A model generated the notes under the pieces. That model was not told the DNA's origin and did not search any database. It was given only the letters and a program-made list of their open reading frames with translations. Of a DNA stretch of 64,000 bases, positions 12,401 through 17,645 are shown piece after piece. The DNA is from JACCXJ01 sp050740695 (GTDB lineage Bacteria > Pseudomonadota > Gammaproteobacteria > JACCXJ01), in assembly GCA_050740695.1 (NCBI GenBank), contig JBOIDR010000003.1:11614-75613 (forward strand), in the 5' to 3' direction. A program made the position numbers and the translations under genes. Numbering within the stretch: position 1 is the first letter of the stretch; every line of letters begins with the position of its first letter.

Positions 12401-15400
12401 TGCCCTTGACCCCGAGCTTCGCCGCTTCCTTGGCGATGTCGGCAGCCGTTTTCTCCCTGAGTTTGGCTTGTGGCGGGCCTTTAGGCGTACTTTTGGCCGG
12501 AAGCGGGCGCTTCGTTGGGGTTTTTGGCGGGCCCTCCGCAGCCACCTCGGCCGCGGCCTCATCGAAGAGCGCCGAGAGGTCCGCCTCGGAGAGCGGCCCG
12601 CTAGTTATGCCTCCTTCCGTGCCCAGCCTCTCCCGGACAGCCGCAATGAGCGCGGGCAGCTGCTTGGCGTAGAAGAAAGCGGCCTTTGCGTTCTCCATTT
12701 GCAGAGGGCCGATGAGTTTGACGGCCTTCCGTTCGAGGTTGGCCAGGCTGCGCTCGATGCTTTCCTTCGCGTAGGGATCGGCTTCCCTCTGCATCGCCTC
12801 GACATCGAGCCAGATCCCCTGGAGCGTCCGAAAGTATTCGTTGTGCGGCACCGCCCGGCGGCTCACAGGCTCATCGAGCACCTTGACATCGAGGTCGGCC
12901 AGGCGCTTGAATTTTTCAGCTAGAGTCGGGGTGGCCTCGCGTATGGGCCAGATCCAATTGCTCTTGAACGCCTCGTCGAGGGCTGCATCTACTGCCTCCT
13001 CCACGCCGGGTCCGGCTGGGGTCTTCGACGCGGGCTCTGCAGGCTGTTCCACAACCGCGGGCTTGCTCGACTCTCTTTGTATACTCTCTTCGAGCTTCGC
13101 CATCGCCTCGGCGCGTGTCGGAGCGCGCTCCTCAAGCCGGTAAGCGTTGTCCTTACGCTCAGCGCTGACGATGTGGTTTCCTTCGCTGTCCTGCCCGAGA
13201 TAGCGAGGCTTCTCAAAATCGGACTCCGCCGCTTCCTTTTGGCTCGGCTCTGGTGTCGGCTTTTCTGGTGGAGCAACCTTGGCGTTGATCTCGGCGACAA
13301 GAGTCGCCAGTCTCTTACGCCCTACCTCGATCCCGAGCGCCTGCGCGTAGTCGCGCGCCTTCCACATATTCGTCTCCCAGCCTTCCCTTGGCACGAAGGC
13401 GGGGGGCGTTGGGGTCTCGGGAGGCGACGTTACTTGATCGCTCTGCTGGCTTGGGGGAGACGCCGAGATCGTCCGCCCCTGGTAGGTGATCTGGTCCGTC
13501 TTGCGCTCGGGGGCGGTGACAGTTTCCCCGTTCGGCCTGATGGGAACCCACGAAACCGACTCGAGGAGATCATTGAGCCCCGCCCGTACCTGCGCCTCGC
13601 GCTTCTTCGGGAATACCCAGCCCCCGCGCTTCCTGTTCCACAAGCCCCGCAGCGCCTTGATCCGGTTCTTGTGGGTCTCGGTGTCACCGCGGACGATGAT
13701 GGATTTCTCGGTGAGGTCCTCGATGCGCAGCGGCGATGTTGCTTGATCGCTCTGCTGGCTTGGGGGGGGCGCTTGCGATCGATCACCCGCTGTTTCAACG
13801 GGTTGCTTACTTGATAGCTGGTTCCCGGCGGGCTGGTCTAGGAGGGATTTTTGGCCTCGGGCCGCGAGCTCGTCGGCTTCGAGATCGGAACCGGTTAGGC
13901 GGAAATCGCCTCGGGCGCGATCCGCTTCACGCTTGCGCTTCGCCGCCGCCTCTTGCTCGGCCGCGCGCCGCTCGGCGTCTAGCTGGCGTTGTTCGCGTGC
14001 AGCGAGCTCTTCCGCGCTGTAGGCTTCCAGGAGCGGGGCATCTCGATCAAGCCGCGCTTCTGTCCCTCGCGGAGTATCACTTCCCACCGCTCCCGCGGTG
14101 TCAGTTTCGAGAGCGCGTCTGCCGCCCTCCGCCGCTTCGCTTCCAGATCCTTGTCCGCCACTTTGCACCTCGTCGGCGATGAATACATCGATGTCTTCGT
14201 CGGGCAGAGCGGCGACGGCCATCTCGGCCTCTGCCATGATGGCCTCACGCTCTTCGCGGGCCTCGCGCTCGGCCTCCTCTTCTTCTTGCCGTCGCGCCAA
14301 TTCTACTTCTCGCTCTTCCGGCGACAACGCCCCTGCCTCGCGCATGCCGTCGAGCGCGTCGAGCATGTAGCCGACCACACGCCGCTCCTTCGCACCGAGC
14401 TTTTCGCCCGCGATGGCCTTGCGCACGGCCTCGATGGTGGCTTGAGGGTTCAGACGCTCTGGGATCGCCGCATACCAGGGCTCTTTCGGCAGCCACTTGG
14501 TCCGCCCGATGACTTGATCCTTTTCGTCGCGGAGCTGCTCGCCCCCGCGTTGAGCCCAGCCGGCCTGCATCGCCATGTAGCGCAGCGCGGCCTGCATTCC
14601 GGGATCCTCGAGCCGTGCATCCCGGCCGCGGCGCGGCCGCGCTATAGTTGGTAAAGCGGAAGGACTTAAAGGATGAGCAGCATGAATCTCCGGTGTCTCG
14701 CGTGCGGTGGCATCATCACGACGCGAAGGCAAGGCACGTTCGCCAAGAACTTCTGCAACGGGGAATGCCGGCGATCGTACTATCGCGTCAACAGCCGCAC
14801 CCCGTACCGCGAGGTCGTTATTGGTGGCGAGCGCATGTACGAACATCGCTTTGTCATGCAGCAAGTCCTTGGGCGAGACCTCCTTCCCCACGAGCTTGTG
14901 CACCACGTCAACGGGGATGGTCTGGATCCGGAAAACCTTGTCATCATGGATAAGCGGAAGCACGGACTCGAGCACTCGCGCTTGTCCTGGGACATCGAGT
15001 GCGCCAAAGCCCTGCTTGACGAGGGTATCTCGCCGCCCGACATCGCGCGCCGTCTCGGCGTCAGGTACCGCGCCCTGGCGCGTGCCTTTGAGGTCAGAGG
15101 TTGGAGGAGCAAGATCCTCCGTTCCGTGAAGTGGGACGTTGGCAGTGCTAAGCGTCTTTTCGCTGACGGCCTTTCCTTGCGGGAGATTGCGAGGTTGGTC
15201 GGCACCTCGCACGGTTGCGTCTCTGCCAGGTTCAAGCTTCTTGGGTTGCGCTAGGTCTCGGGGTTCGGCGAGGTCGTTCTGCGGCGAGGTGGCGGCTTGG
15301 TGCGCGGCCTGATCTAGAATCTCCGCGTCCCGCGCCAGGAGGTCGGCGCTTCGTCCGTCCTCCTGGGGGAGCACATCGGTAGGGGCGCGAGCCTCTCCCT

Positions 15401-17645
15401 TGTGCTCTGCGGGGCCTTCTCCGAGCGCCGGCGCGGCCGTTGCCGACAGCAAGGACTCGGGCGCCGCTGCGGCAGCTCGGGTCGTCGTGCCTGCGGCGCC
15501 GATGCTCGGCCCAGAAGCAGAAACCCCGGCATCGGCCGGGGTCTCTTGGGCAAGGCTCGGGGTGGCCGTGGGCGGCGGGGCCTGGCCAGCCCAAGCCCCA
15601 GTGGCTCGGTCTCGTGCACCGATTGCCGTTACGGTGCCGTCGGCGTTCTCACGAAGATTCAGATCAGCGCTTCGTCTGGCCGCTTCGATCGCCAATTCCC
15701 TGGTCTTGGGATTGTTGCCGAACGATACCTCTTTCCCTTCGGAGACAAGCTGGACCACTCGTTCATGGGACTTTTCACGGGCCCCGGCGGCCAAGTCTCC
15801 AAATACAGCATCGACCTCTTCCCCTTTGTTCGCTGGCCTCCGGCCGAGCGGAGGCGCCGCGGTGGACGACAGCAAATCGGATTGGGCGGCGGCGCCCTCT
15901 CCTTGCCCTCCCCCTTGCGAAGGGGGAAGGTTGGGTGGGGGTAGCCCCGGACTGTCGACCTGAGTGTCAACCGGAGGGGCGACGAGGCCCGCGGCGCGTG
16001 ACAGCGGCCCGCGGGCGGCCAGCTCGGCGACGCGTGCTTGCTCGGCCGCGAGATCGGCGCGGGCGCGCTCGACCATCTGTTCGCGGAGCGTCTTCGAAGT
16101 TTCAAGCGCAGGGTTCTCCCCAGCCGCCCCTTCCTGCCCTTCCCTGCCCAACCCCCTCCCTTCCTCCCCCGCTCCACGCAGGGGAGGGGGGGCAGGAAGG
16201 GAGTTGGATAGATCCGGGGGAGGGTTGGGTGGGGGTGATCCCGCTCGCCCTGCCGGCGCCGGCAAACCCTCCCCGAGGATGTCGCGAATGTGGCGCTGCT
16301 GGGCCGGGTCGAGATCGCCCAGGCCGACGTCACCTTCTTGCCCTCCCCTGCCCAACCCACTCCCTTCCTCCCCCGCTCCGCTCAGGGGAGGGGGGGCAGG
16401 AAGGGGGTTGGATAGATCCGGGGGAGGGTTGGGTGGGGGTGCGCCTGGCGTAGGGCCGGCGTTGGGCCCTGTGCCGAGTGGGGGTGCTGCGCCCGCCCCA
16501 GGTGCGGGCGGTGGCGGCAGAGGGGGGGCAGCCCCAGGGCTCACCGCGCCGGTCGCCGCACCGAGCAAGCCGCCGCTCGCCGCCCCGAGCGCGGTGGCAT
16601 TGACCACGCCCTCACCCGGACGTCGGGTGGCGTCCAAGTGCTCCCGGGTCGCGAGGTTCTCGTGGAGCTTCTCGGTGCCGCTCTGCGGGGCCTCCTGCAA
16701 TGCCTCACGGCCGGCGCCGGTCAGGGTGCGCTTGACGACTCCCCCAGAGGGATTCAGCAACTGGCTGAAAGCCCCGCCGCCGGTCACGGCAGAGATCCCG
16801 CCCGTGGTCAACGCGGTACGGCCGAAGACCTCGTTCTCCGCCGATCGGGCGGTTTCCTCGCGCGCCAGCGCCATCCGTTCCGCCAGCGGCAAGCCCGCAT
16901 CCGTCCGCGCGAGGGCCTCCTGGAAGAACGGGGCCTTGGCGAGTTGCTCGTCCGGGGCCTCGCGGATCTGGTGGCCGATCTGGGCAGCGTTCTGTGCCCC
17001 GGAGAAGACCCCCTCCGCGGTCCCGAAGCCAAGGCCGGGCGCGACCGCCCCGCCGATCTTCTGCGCGATCCTCCCGCCACCGAGCACCTTGGTCACGGCC
17101 TCTCCGGCCTTGAGCGCCTGGAGCCCCCGCGCGAGCCCGAGCCCGGGCACCGCCATCGCCACCGTGCCCGGCAACGATTCGGCGGCCGAGAGCCCGATTG
17201 TCGAGAAGGGAGTGGGCCCGAGGCTTAGATCGTCGGTGACGAGCGGTGCAGCCGCGGCGGCCTTGCCGCCCTCGCTCATCCGGCCCCTCCACCACTCGGC
17301 CGCCTCTCGCCCGGTATCTTCTATCGCGCCGCCAACCTGCTCGGCGCCGAGCTTCCGCAGCCCGAACCCAGCGGTCTCGACGATCCCGGCCGCCCCAGCG
17401 GCTACGGCCTTGCCGAAGTCACTGGCGGTCGCACCGACATCGCTCACCCGCTTGGCCTGGCTCCAATCGATAGGGCCAGGCCCTTCCTGCCCTGCCCTTT
17501 GCGAAGAGGGGGGAGAAGGTGGGGGCTGCCCTCCCCTGCTTTGCGGGGGAGGGTTGGGTGGGGGTAGCGCCGCGGCCGCTACCGCGTTCGTTTCTTCGTT
17601 CTCGATCGGCGCGATGCGCCGCGCATTACTCCAGTCGATGGGCAT
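492..17645 (-). CDS. Giant DarB-like polyvalent protein (PLxRFG, methyltransferase and helicase)
   Basis: A frame of 5,717 codons starts directly after the stop of the preceding gene (TAG then ATG). In order it shows an alanine-rich N-terminus with proline-rich repeat-derived linkers (residues 1-800), an adenine-methyltransferase fold with LEPGSGIG near 2081 and NPPF at 2147-2150, and a SNF2-like helicase with GAGKT at 2779, DEAQ at 2937, SGTPI, and QREGRIVRQG near 3271. Then follow a BECR/LPD3-like domain (about 3645-3750), zinc-peptidase motifs HELQH (3933) and HELGVH (4129), an ADP-ribosyltransferase-like domain (about 4350-4600), a second BECR-like domain (about 4650-4735) and PLTRFG (5031). 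Such proteins are packaged and injected, and P1 DarB protects phage DNA from restriction; a similar role is inferred here. It is the last gene of the late operon. Residues 798-991 and 1835-1954 overlap other genes, so it may in fact be several proteins. Confidence 0.85.
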   Translation of the reverse strand: MPIDWSNARRIAPIENEETNAVAAAALPPPNPPPQSRGGQPPPSPPSSQRAGQEGPGPIDWSQAKRVSDVGATASDFGKAVAAGAAGIVETAGFGLRKLGAEQVGGAIEDTGREAAEWWRGRMSEGGKAAAAAPLVTDDLSLGPTPFSTIGLSAAESLPGTVAMAVPGLGLARGLQALKAGEAVTKVLGGGRIAQKIGGAVAPGLGFGTAEGVFSGAQNAAQIGHQIREAPDEQLAKAPFFQEALARTDAGLPLAERMALAREETARSAENEVFGRTALTTGGISAVTGGGAFSQLLNPSGGVVKRTLTGAGREALQEAPQSGTEKLHENLATREHLDATRRPGEGVVNATALGAASGGLLGAATGAVSPGAAPPLPPPPAPGAGAAPPLGTGPNAGPTPGAPPPNPPPDLSNPLPAPPPLSGAGEEGSGLGRGGQEGDVGLGDLDPAQQRHIRDILGEGLPAPAGRAGSPPPNPPPDLSNSLPAPPPLRGAGEEGRGLGREGQEGAAGENPALETSKTLREQMVERARADLAAEQARVAELAARGPLSRAAGLVAPPVDTQVDSPGLPPPNLPPSQGGGQGEGAAAQSDLLSSTAAPPLGRRPANKGEEVDAVFGDLAAGAREKSHERVVQLVSEGKEVSFGNNPKTRELAIEAARRSADLNLRENADGTVTAIGARDRATGAWAGQAPPPTATPSLAQETPADAGVSASGPSIGAAGTTTRAAAAAPESLLSATAAPALGEGPAEHKGEARAPTDVLPQEDGRSADLLARDAEILDQAAHQAATSPQNDLAEPRDLAQPKKLEPGRDATVRGADQPRNLPQGKAVSEKTLSTANVPLHGTEDLAPPTSDLKGTRQGAVPDAETARDVGRRDTLVKQGFGALDVPGQARVLESVLPLIHDDKVFRIQTIPVDVVHKLVGKEVSPKDLLHDKAMFVHALATNNDLAVRGAAVDAIVRSPAFPVAEVLGERALPSRRDDATARETPEIHAAHPLSPSALPTIARPRRGRDARLEDPGMQAALRYMAMQAGWAQRGGEQLRDEKDQVIGRTKWLPKEPWYAAIPERLNPQATIEAVRKAIAGEKLGAKERRVVGYMLDALDGMREAGALSPEEREVELARRQEEEEAEREAREEREAIMAEAEMAVAALPDEDIDVFIADEVQSGGQGSGSEAAEGGRRALETDTAGAVGSDTPRGTEARLDRDAPLLEAYSAEELAAREQRQLDAERRAAEQEAAAKRKREADRARGDFRLTGSDLEADELAARGQKSLLDQPAGNQLSSKQPVETAGDRSQAPPPSQQSDQATSPLRIEDLTEKSIIVRGDTETHKNRIKALRGLWNRKRGGWVFPKKREAQVRAGLNDLLESVSWVPIRPNGETVTAPERKTDQITYQGRTISASPPSQQSDQVTSPPETPTPPAFVPREGWETNMWKARDYAQALGIEVGRKRLATLVAEINAKVAPPEKPTPEPSQKEAAESDFEKPRYLGQDSEGNHIVSAERKDNAYRLEERAPTRAEAMAKLEESIQRESSKPAVVEQPAEPASKTPAGPGVEEAVDAALDEAFKSNWIWPIREATPTLAEKFKRLADLDVKVLDEPVSRRAVPHNEYFRTLQGIWLDVEAMQREADPYAKESIERSLANLERKAVKLIGPLQMENAKAAFFYAKQLPALIAAVRERLGTEGGITSGPLSEADLSALFDEAAAEVAAEGPPKTPTKRPLPAKSTPKGPPQAKLREKTAADIAKEAAKLGVKGIDETLKGLAELFGGGRIQSFPAGFDAEAYAKAKPHFEAALEAFQAAGKTLKDLFKFLIHNFGAGIKPYAVHFAREKGLGLDAKEKSDGGLPIHGEAAPQGQPAERAEADEADREPGSVPGRDPGGFRSQGSRSGTQDDEGLAGGTAVSGAGAGRRDGEARDPGVPDRRAPGAARAGGKRGGSGRDAEREARAGAPGEGASDPGVLSPGNYRITEADALGQGGAKTKARQNLEAIRVLKRLAAESRPATAEEQAALVKYVGWGDSALANNVFPLGSRFNTGWEDIGRDLQELLSREEYAAARASTLNAHYTSKTIIQGIYGALKRLGFAGGRILEPGSGIGHFIGLLPSEWSAQSRFTGVELDTTSAAIASHLYPKSDIRQQGFEAFKMPKGYFDLALGNPPFDSTIIQSDPEYANRRFSLHDYFIAKSLDRVRPGGLLALVTSHYSLDKGRDAMRTYVQGQADLLGAIRLPKTAFMANAGTEVVTDVLFLRKRLPGEEPGGEAWGEITPIQTPDGEAYINEYFAAHPELVLGEHALSGSMYSGNEYTVEPRPGEDLARAIEAAADRLPANAYRPTTHETPPEAARIVDVDPRKAKEGAYYLGPEGELLLREEGAGHLVAVKEKGKGEGISEKHAEIIRRFVPLRDAALRVLQVQIEGRDDAAIEAAQAELTSAYEAFIKQHGFINTIQVYARKGKDGVDGETERHPILDAFKGDPDAYRVASLEVLDEERKTWQRAPIFSERVIAPHREPAVESVEDALHVSLYRHGAVDLGEIGRLAGMSEAEAFEALGTVVYEDPVTQAIETADAYLSGNVRQKLAAAREAARNDPRYERNVAALEAVQPADLPPSRIALALGQPILETAEIEAFGRELGLPIRVTEFNGAWGVEQDGWGVKSNLAATSEWGTSRYNGIELIDAALNSRTVKVYDTIVEDGKDRQVLNQEETVKAQEKLQRIKQRFAEWAWEEPARAERLARAYNDHYNHTVKRDYGGPHIEKMSFPGLSAKLTPRPHQKRVAWRIVQSGNTYMAHSVGAGKTIGSIVAGMELKRLGIKKKPAYVVPNHMLKQFAVEFYDLYPAAKILVADEEQFAAVNRKRFMGRVANENWDAVIITHSAFGMIPMSPDFQADFIQRQIDELAQFLLAAAGDRMKVKLIERQKKRLEQRLAKLISGERKDKGVHFEETGIDMLFVDEAQAYRKIDFITNQTGIKGIDPNGSVRGSDLYLKSRYIESLSPGRSLVLMSGTPITNTLAEVYSIQRLLQGPLLEAMGIHHFDAWAASFGDYATNLEATPGGSYQAVTRFAKFKNLTALSQIWGEVGDTVFAKDLHYIERPKVRGGGRELVIGEQTETQENYRRLLAERIKDIKARRGPPQKGDDIILSVITDGQYAALDPRFVDPEGPPVPDSKVEILIDRVHAIWQESKPERSAQMIFNDLGLPGNAEGRGFSTYAYIRDELVRRGMPRGEIAFMQDYKKSADKKKLFESVNAGRVRVLIGSSEAMGTGVNAQKRLIALHHLDPDRYLPSNIEQREGRIVRQGNTNPEVQIAAYVTRGSFDETMWQFLETKQRFIEQFLRGDAGVDEATDVDGMADQFALARAMSSDNPLALELAGLEGDIQRLSTLKRAHLDDQAKLRSALVRLKAQIPAVERRIGDIETTIQKRTDTKGDKFRMTVSKAGHSDRAEAATAIVAALKKEARALLKSKEREASGDLGVLGGLPLTYSIETRAKEITGQGGRAQFELAVRASLFLEGQGGVRAFGPVIQDLQAITDEPGHSMVTGLEHTARGFDGMLTREREDLARLRHELDGAENRVGRPFEHEDSLAGKQRRAEEIRAELAKGDEKTTPEPEAGAEDSGVRYSRASAPGFGQRSGLFDQPAVRVIQLTGLPFPNAKAALRYALDRLRGSYRNRDTGWDISVARAGLEKALSHSGRPSNLHLNAVRALPGLLDHAVLAESKPDAEGDPNIRAIHRFYAPLRVGKSLYRVKLTVKETTLGKKFYDQSLTEIETANVQLVGEDQSPQDAQSTRTATGPLAARVSIPDLLRGAVRDSDGQPFAPEDGRRYSYLGERAAKVPRHALAAARASAEQGIPMEAIRKTTGWFKPRDGKWRFEISDAEATLRHGLEYQQAKTVGEALDHKTLFENYPQLADVRIVWRKHLPADVGGGYDPSRNVIHLNATRLPRQILSTLLHELQHLVQYMEGFARGGSPEDAAFISAAATMGIDVSNREAVISAYARLMGEVEARDVQARANLSAEELRERPPYISQGIPESDFIVRREGDFAAEVGPPLDGRPRGAQSQQRNQKPGPAGLSVSVGVLDVLTGRFGAGVGRLFESKTLRIVQHESELPPRLNDGKGGIRGVYDPKTDITWMVADNLSAADAPGVFLHELGVHFGLERMVGSEKYQDIIAEVKRMEAAGDPAVLAARKAIPKGTREAAMDDELLAYLVEKHPELPLVKRILAAIRAFLFRKGLIKKIRPEDVVALARAAAKHAARAPTLPSPARQGREKGGAPAYSGSPLWYSEMAKFIDAKAPGKAPAGQWKMLLAGWAKAGKFKGDELEWSGVQEWLDLRPGPVTKGEVLDFVRAQPGFDISPELRASAMRGLPLFARAQDQTQTPEFKRWFGGSKVVDEKGRPLRLVHHGDIPGGIFSNVADQQRAGVTPRKVLEWGLLGHWFSEHAQESYGPNRVDAYLSIKNPLYAGRDRKDPITLEQFRTVILMMDGNLTKDLGFEAQRLGIKLTADLRIISSKDIAKLHSSVTQGRQYRGPYTWYDLIYEYTDWAFADRIPGNDSRDSRADRGLGNIDIRLRLTNAVKSMGYDGYLAHDGAWVAFESNQIKSATDNSGAFDATNPDIRYSRVPVGGDVFGHYSDLEDLRRKVRDYAQREYVFRPKIEVVRATKEQVIIPWQGVKHTIAGARDEATLKTVNVLPELVSNSRHTKTEPDREGRRNIKAVHEYQADAAIDGQSYRVLIVVREHLDGKRFYDHVAIAEKDEPAGISGERQSVSSDESLQPAAGSSSTIAADGGPVKDQGPLYSRGTPPEGTPPDPGTPEGSAAAVDRIGDAMRATRHGWDGIKSKVLEDWRPAWLGLFTRRQLVDIGQGMVPALADYDRAVQAMDADRSQFDDQAHEVAEAAAAYVRANRKEADQLFDLMHSATLAGVDPADRFRASINRQEAFEEMASLRRRMRGRSGEADVLQARIDQILTRLGNEKVRKAAHPGLARRYWALSQEAKVVYAKMRDLYKKRFDEREEALIQRIRDAEADERWKARLIADIRARFETARLSAPYFPLTRFGDYWVAATNPHGEREFHLRESTHQQKALLEELQRGGYQQIAHGYKMDSLFEQQGASAGFVSNVIKLLDKGMRNTPGAAAIKDDIYQMYLQTLPELSARKNWIHRQKTPGFSKDALRSFARQMFHGNRQLARLRRQTAMEKALAAARKQVSDAADPNRAAQLVNEMQKRDEWIKNPTTATWANVAGSVGFLWYLTAPAAALVNTSQTPLVAYPLLATRHGWGKAAAALSRAAADYFKGGFTVEAALQGEELAAFRRFLADGLIDKTQSHDLAGMSETPSGIYSGRAAKIMRAASYLFHRAERMNREVTALAAFRLGRAEGLGFEAAYEQAKALTWESHFDYSNSNKARFIQGDVARVLWMFKQFSQHMTYLLARSAHQSMKGMSPQIRSEARKRLTGLLGMHALFAGALGMPLMGTLAMVMNALFDDEDEPYDFETEFRNFLAEAFGPGWGQAIAKGPVESITGLGISPRVGLSDLWFREPDRTLEGRGLVEYWTEQLLGPLGGIALKAGTGYEMFQEGHTARALESMTPGPIRDGLRMLRYAGDGVQSLRGDPVMEDVSTWNLLWQGAGFSPAELAQKYDANRALKDIERRILNRRENLINRWWLARRTGDQEGVREAMDAIRRFNVSPILRENPRARITPATLLASTQQRRNYSRRAEGGIIVDQRLSRLPERVQFVPVPP
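4901..4937. repeat. C/G-rich interspersed repeat inside coding sequence
   Basis: A short copy of the repeat family made of CCCTCCCCTGC, a short loop, then a GGGGGAGGGTNGGGTGGGGG core. It is read in frame by the giant protein as a Pro/Ser/Gly/Arg-rich linker between two domains. Confidence 0.7.
5475..5510. repeat. In-frame hairpin followed by T-rich tract
   Basis: Perfect stem GCCCGGC (5489-5495) with GCCGGGC (5499-5505). On the coding minus strand it is followed by CTTTCTGTTTCTG and looks like an intrinsic terminator, yet it lies inside the giant frame, where it encodes PGPAGLSVSVG. Related copies lie at 15512-15545 and 21934-21970. Confidence 0.6.
11786..12142 (-). CDS. Nested phage protein in another frame of the giant gene
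   Basis: 118 codons, same strand as the giant frame but a different reading frame. A strong AAGGAG lies 7 bases before its ATG. The product (MADYRYMARQLLKDNQPNEL at the start, acidic and Arg/Glu-rich at the end) looks like a folded helical protein. The giant frame across the same bases gives only low-complexity Gly/Ala/Arg/Glu. Its stop TGA lies exactly where the methyltransferase part of the giant frame begins (LSPGNYRITEA). This suggests an ancestral order of virion-protein gene, small gene, darB-like gene. I do not recognise the family. Confidence is high that it is translated and low on function. Confidence 0.7.
   Translation of the reverse strand: MADYRYMARQLLKDNQPNELKQMRQTGNLEAFLDEIQADFGAREVEAVHRTMKGLPAELPYQERVQAAETAKREIQEFLIDELRGLLGPEESEVDPDETPSEKLERERLERVRLTLGY
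13433..13768. repeat. Direct repeats bracketing one domain of the giant protein
   Basis: A roughly 33-base sequence containing TTGATCGCTCTGCTGGCTTG occurs at about 13436 and again at about 13744, each encoding the peptide PPSQQSDQxTSP. The 300 bases between encode a compact Lys/Arg/Trp-rich domain (ALRGLWNRKRGGWVFPKK). The arrangement looks like a domain gained, or able to be lost, by recombination between the repeats. Confidence 0.55.
14673..15254 (+). CDS. HNH homing-type endonuclease, antisense inside the giant gene
   Basis: 193 codons on the strand opposite the giant frame. GGAAGGA lies 8 bases before the ATG, and a TATAGT hexamer lies about 30 bases before it. The N-terminus has a zinc-binding pattern (CLAC, then CNGEC). 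Residues 50-90 carry the HNH core YEHRFVMQQVLGRDL, then HELVHHVNGDGLDPENL. Two helix-turn-helix segments follow (DIARRLGV near 130, EIARLVGT near 178), as in free-standing phage homing endonucleases. It would cut a cognate allele lacking the insertion. It contains no TTA, CTA or TCA codons in phase, so the giant frame stays open through its complement. Most likely it is an invading selfish gene. Confidence 0.85.
   Translation: MSSMNLRCLACGGIITTRRQGTFAKNFCNGECRRSYYRVNSRTPYREVVIGGERMYEHRFVMQQVLGRDLLPHELVHHVNGDGLDPENLVIMDKRKHGLEHSRLSWDIECAKALLDEGISPPDIARRLGVRYRALARAFEVRGWRSKILRSVKWDVGSAKRLFADGLSLREIARLVGTSHGCVSARFKLLGLR
15512..15545. repeat. In-frame hairpin repeat
   Basis: Stem ACCCCGGC (15523-15530) with GCCGGGGT (15535-15542), followed on the minus strand by TTCTGCTTCTG. 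The giant frame reads it as TPADAGVSASG. Same family and same reading phase as the copies at 5475 and 21934. Confidence 0.6.
15906..15941. repeat. C/G-rich interspersed repeat inside coding sequence
   Basis: CCCTCCCCCTTGCGAAGGGG followed by a GGTTGGGTGGGGG tail. Read in the giant frame as LPPPNLPPSQGGGQGEG. Short-stem version of the family. Confidence 0.7.
16131..16236. repeat. C/G-rich interspersed repeat, long copy
   Basis: A 106-base copy with two nested stems (CCCCGCTCC region against GGGGAGGGG) and the GATCCGGGGGAGGGTTGGG tail. Encodes PPPNPPPDLSNSLPAPPPLR and a Gly/Glu-rich tail in the giant frame. Nearly identical to the copy at 16338. Confidence 0.75.
16338..16440. repeat. C/G-rich interspersed repeat, long copy
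   Basis: Second long copy, about 100 bases from the first and differing at only a few positions. Encodes PPPNPPPDLSNPLPAPPPLS in frame. Tandem spacing suggests duplication of a segment carrying one repeat. Confidence 0.75.
17488..17565. repeat. C/G-rich interspersed repeats, two short copies
   Basis: Two adjacent short copies, CCCTTTGCGAAGAGGGG and CCCTCCCCTGCTTTGCGGGG, each followed by a G-rich tail. They fall between residues 27 and 53 of the giant protein and separate two copies of the motif PIDWSxAxR. Confidence 0.7.

Noticed and set aside
13979..14248. A second minus-strand alternative frame in the giant gene
   Set aside because: A short piece (AADALSKLTPRERWEVILRE) looks protein-like, but it has no ribosome-binding site; it could be a compensated double frameshift, too weak to call.
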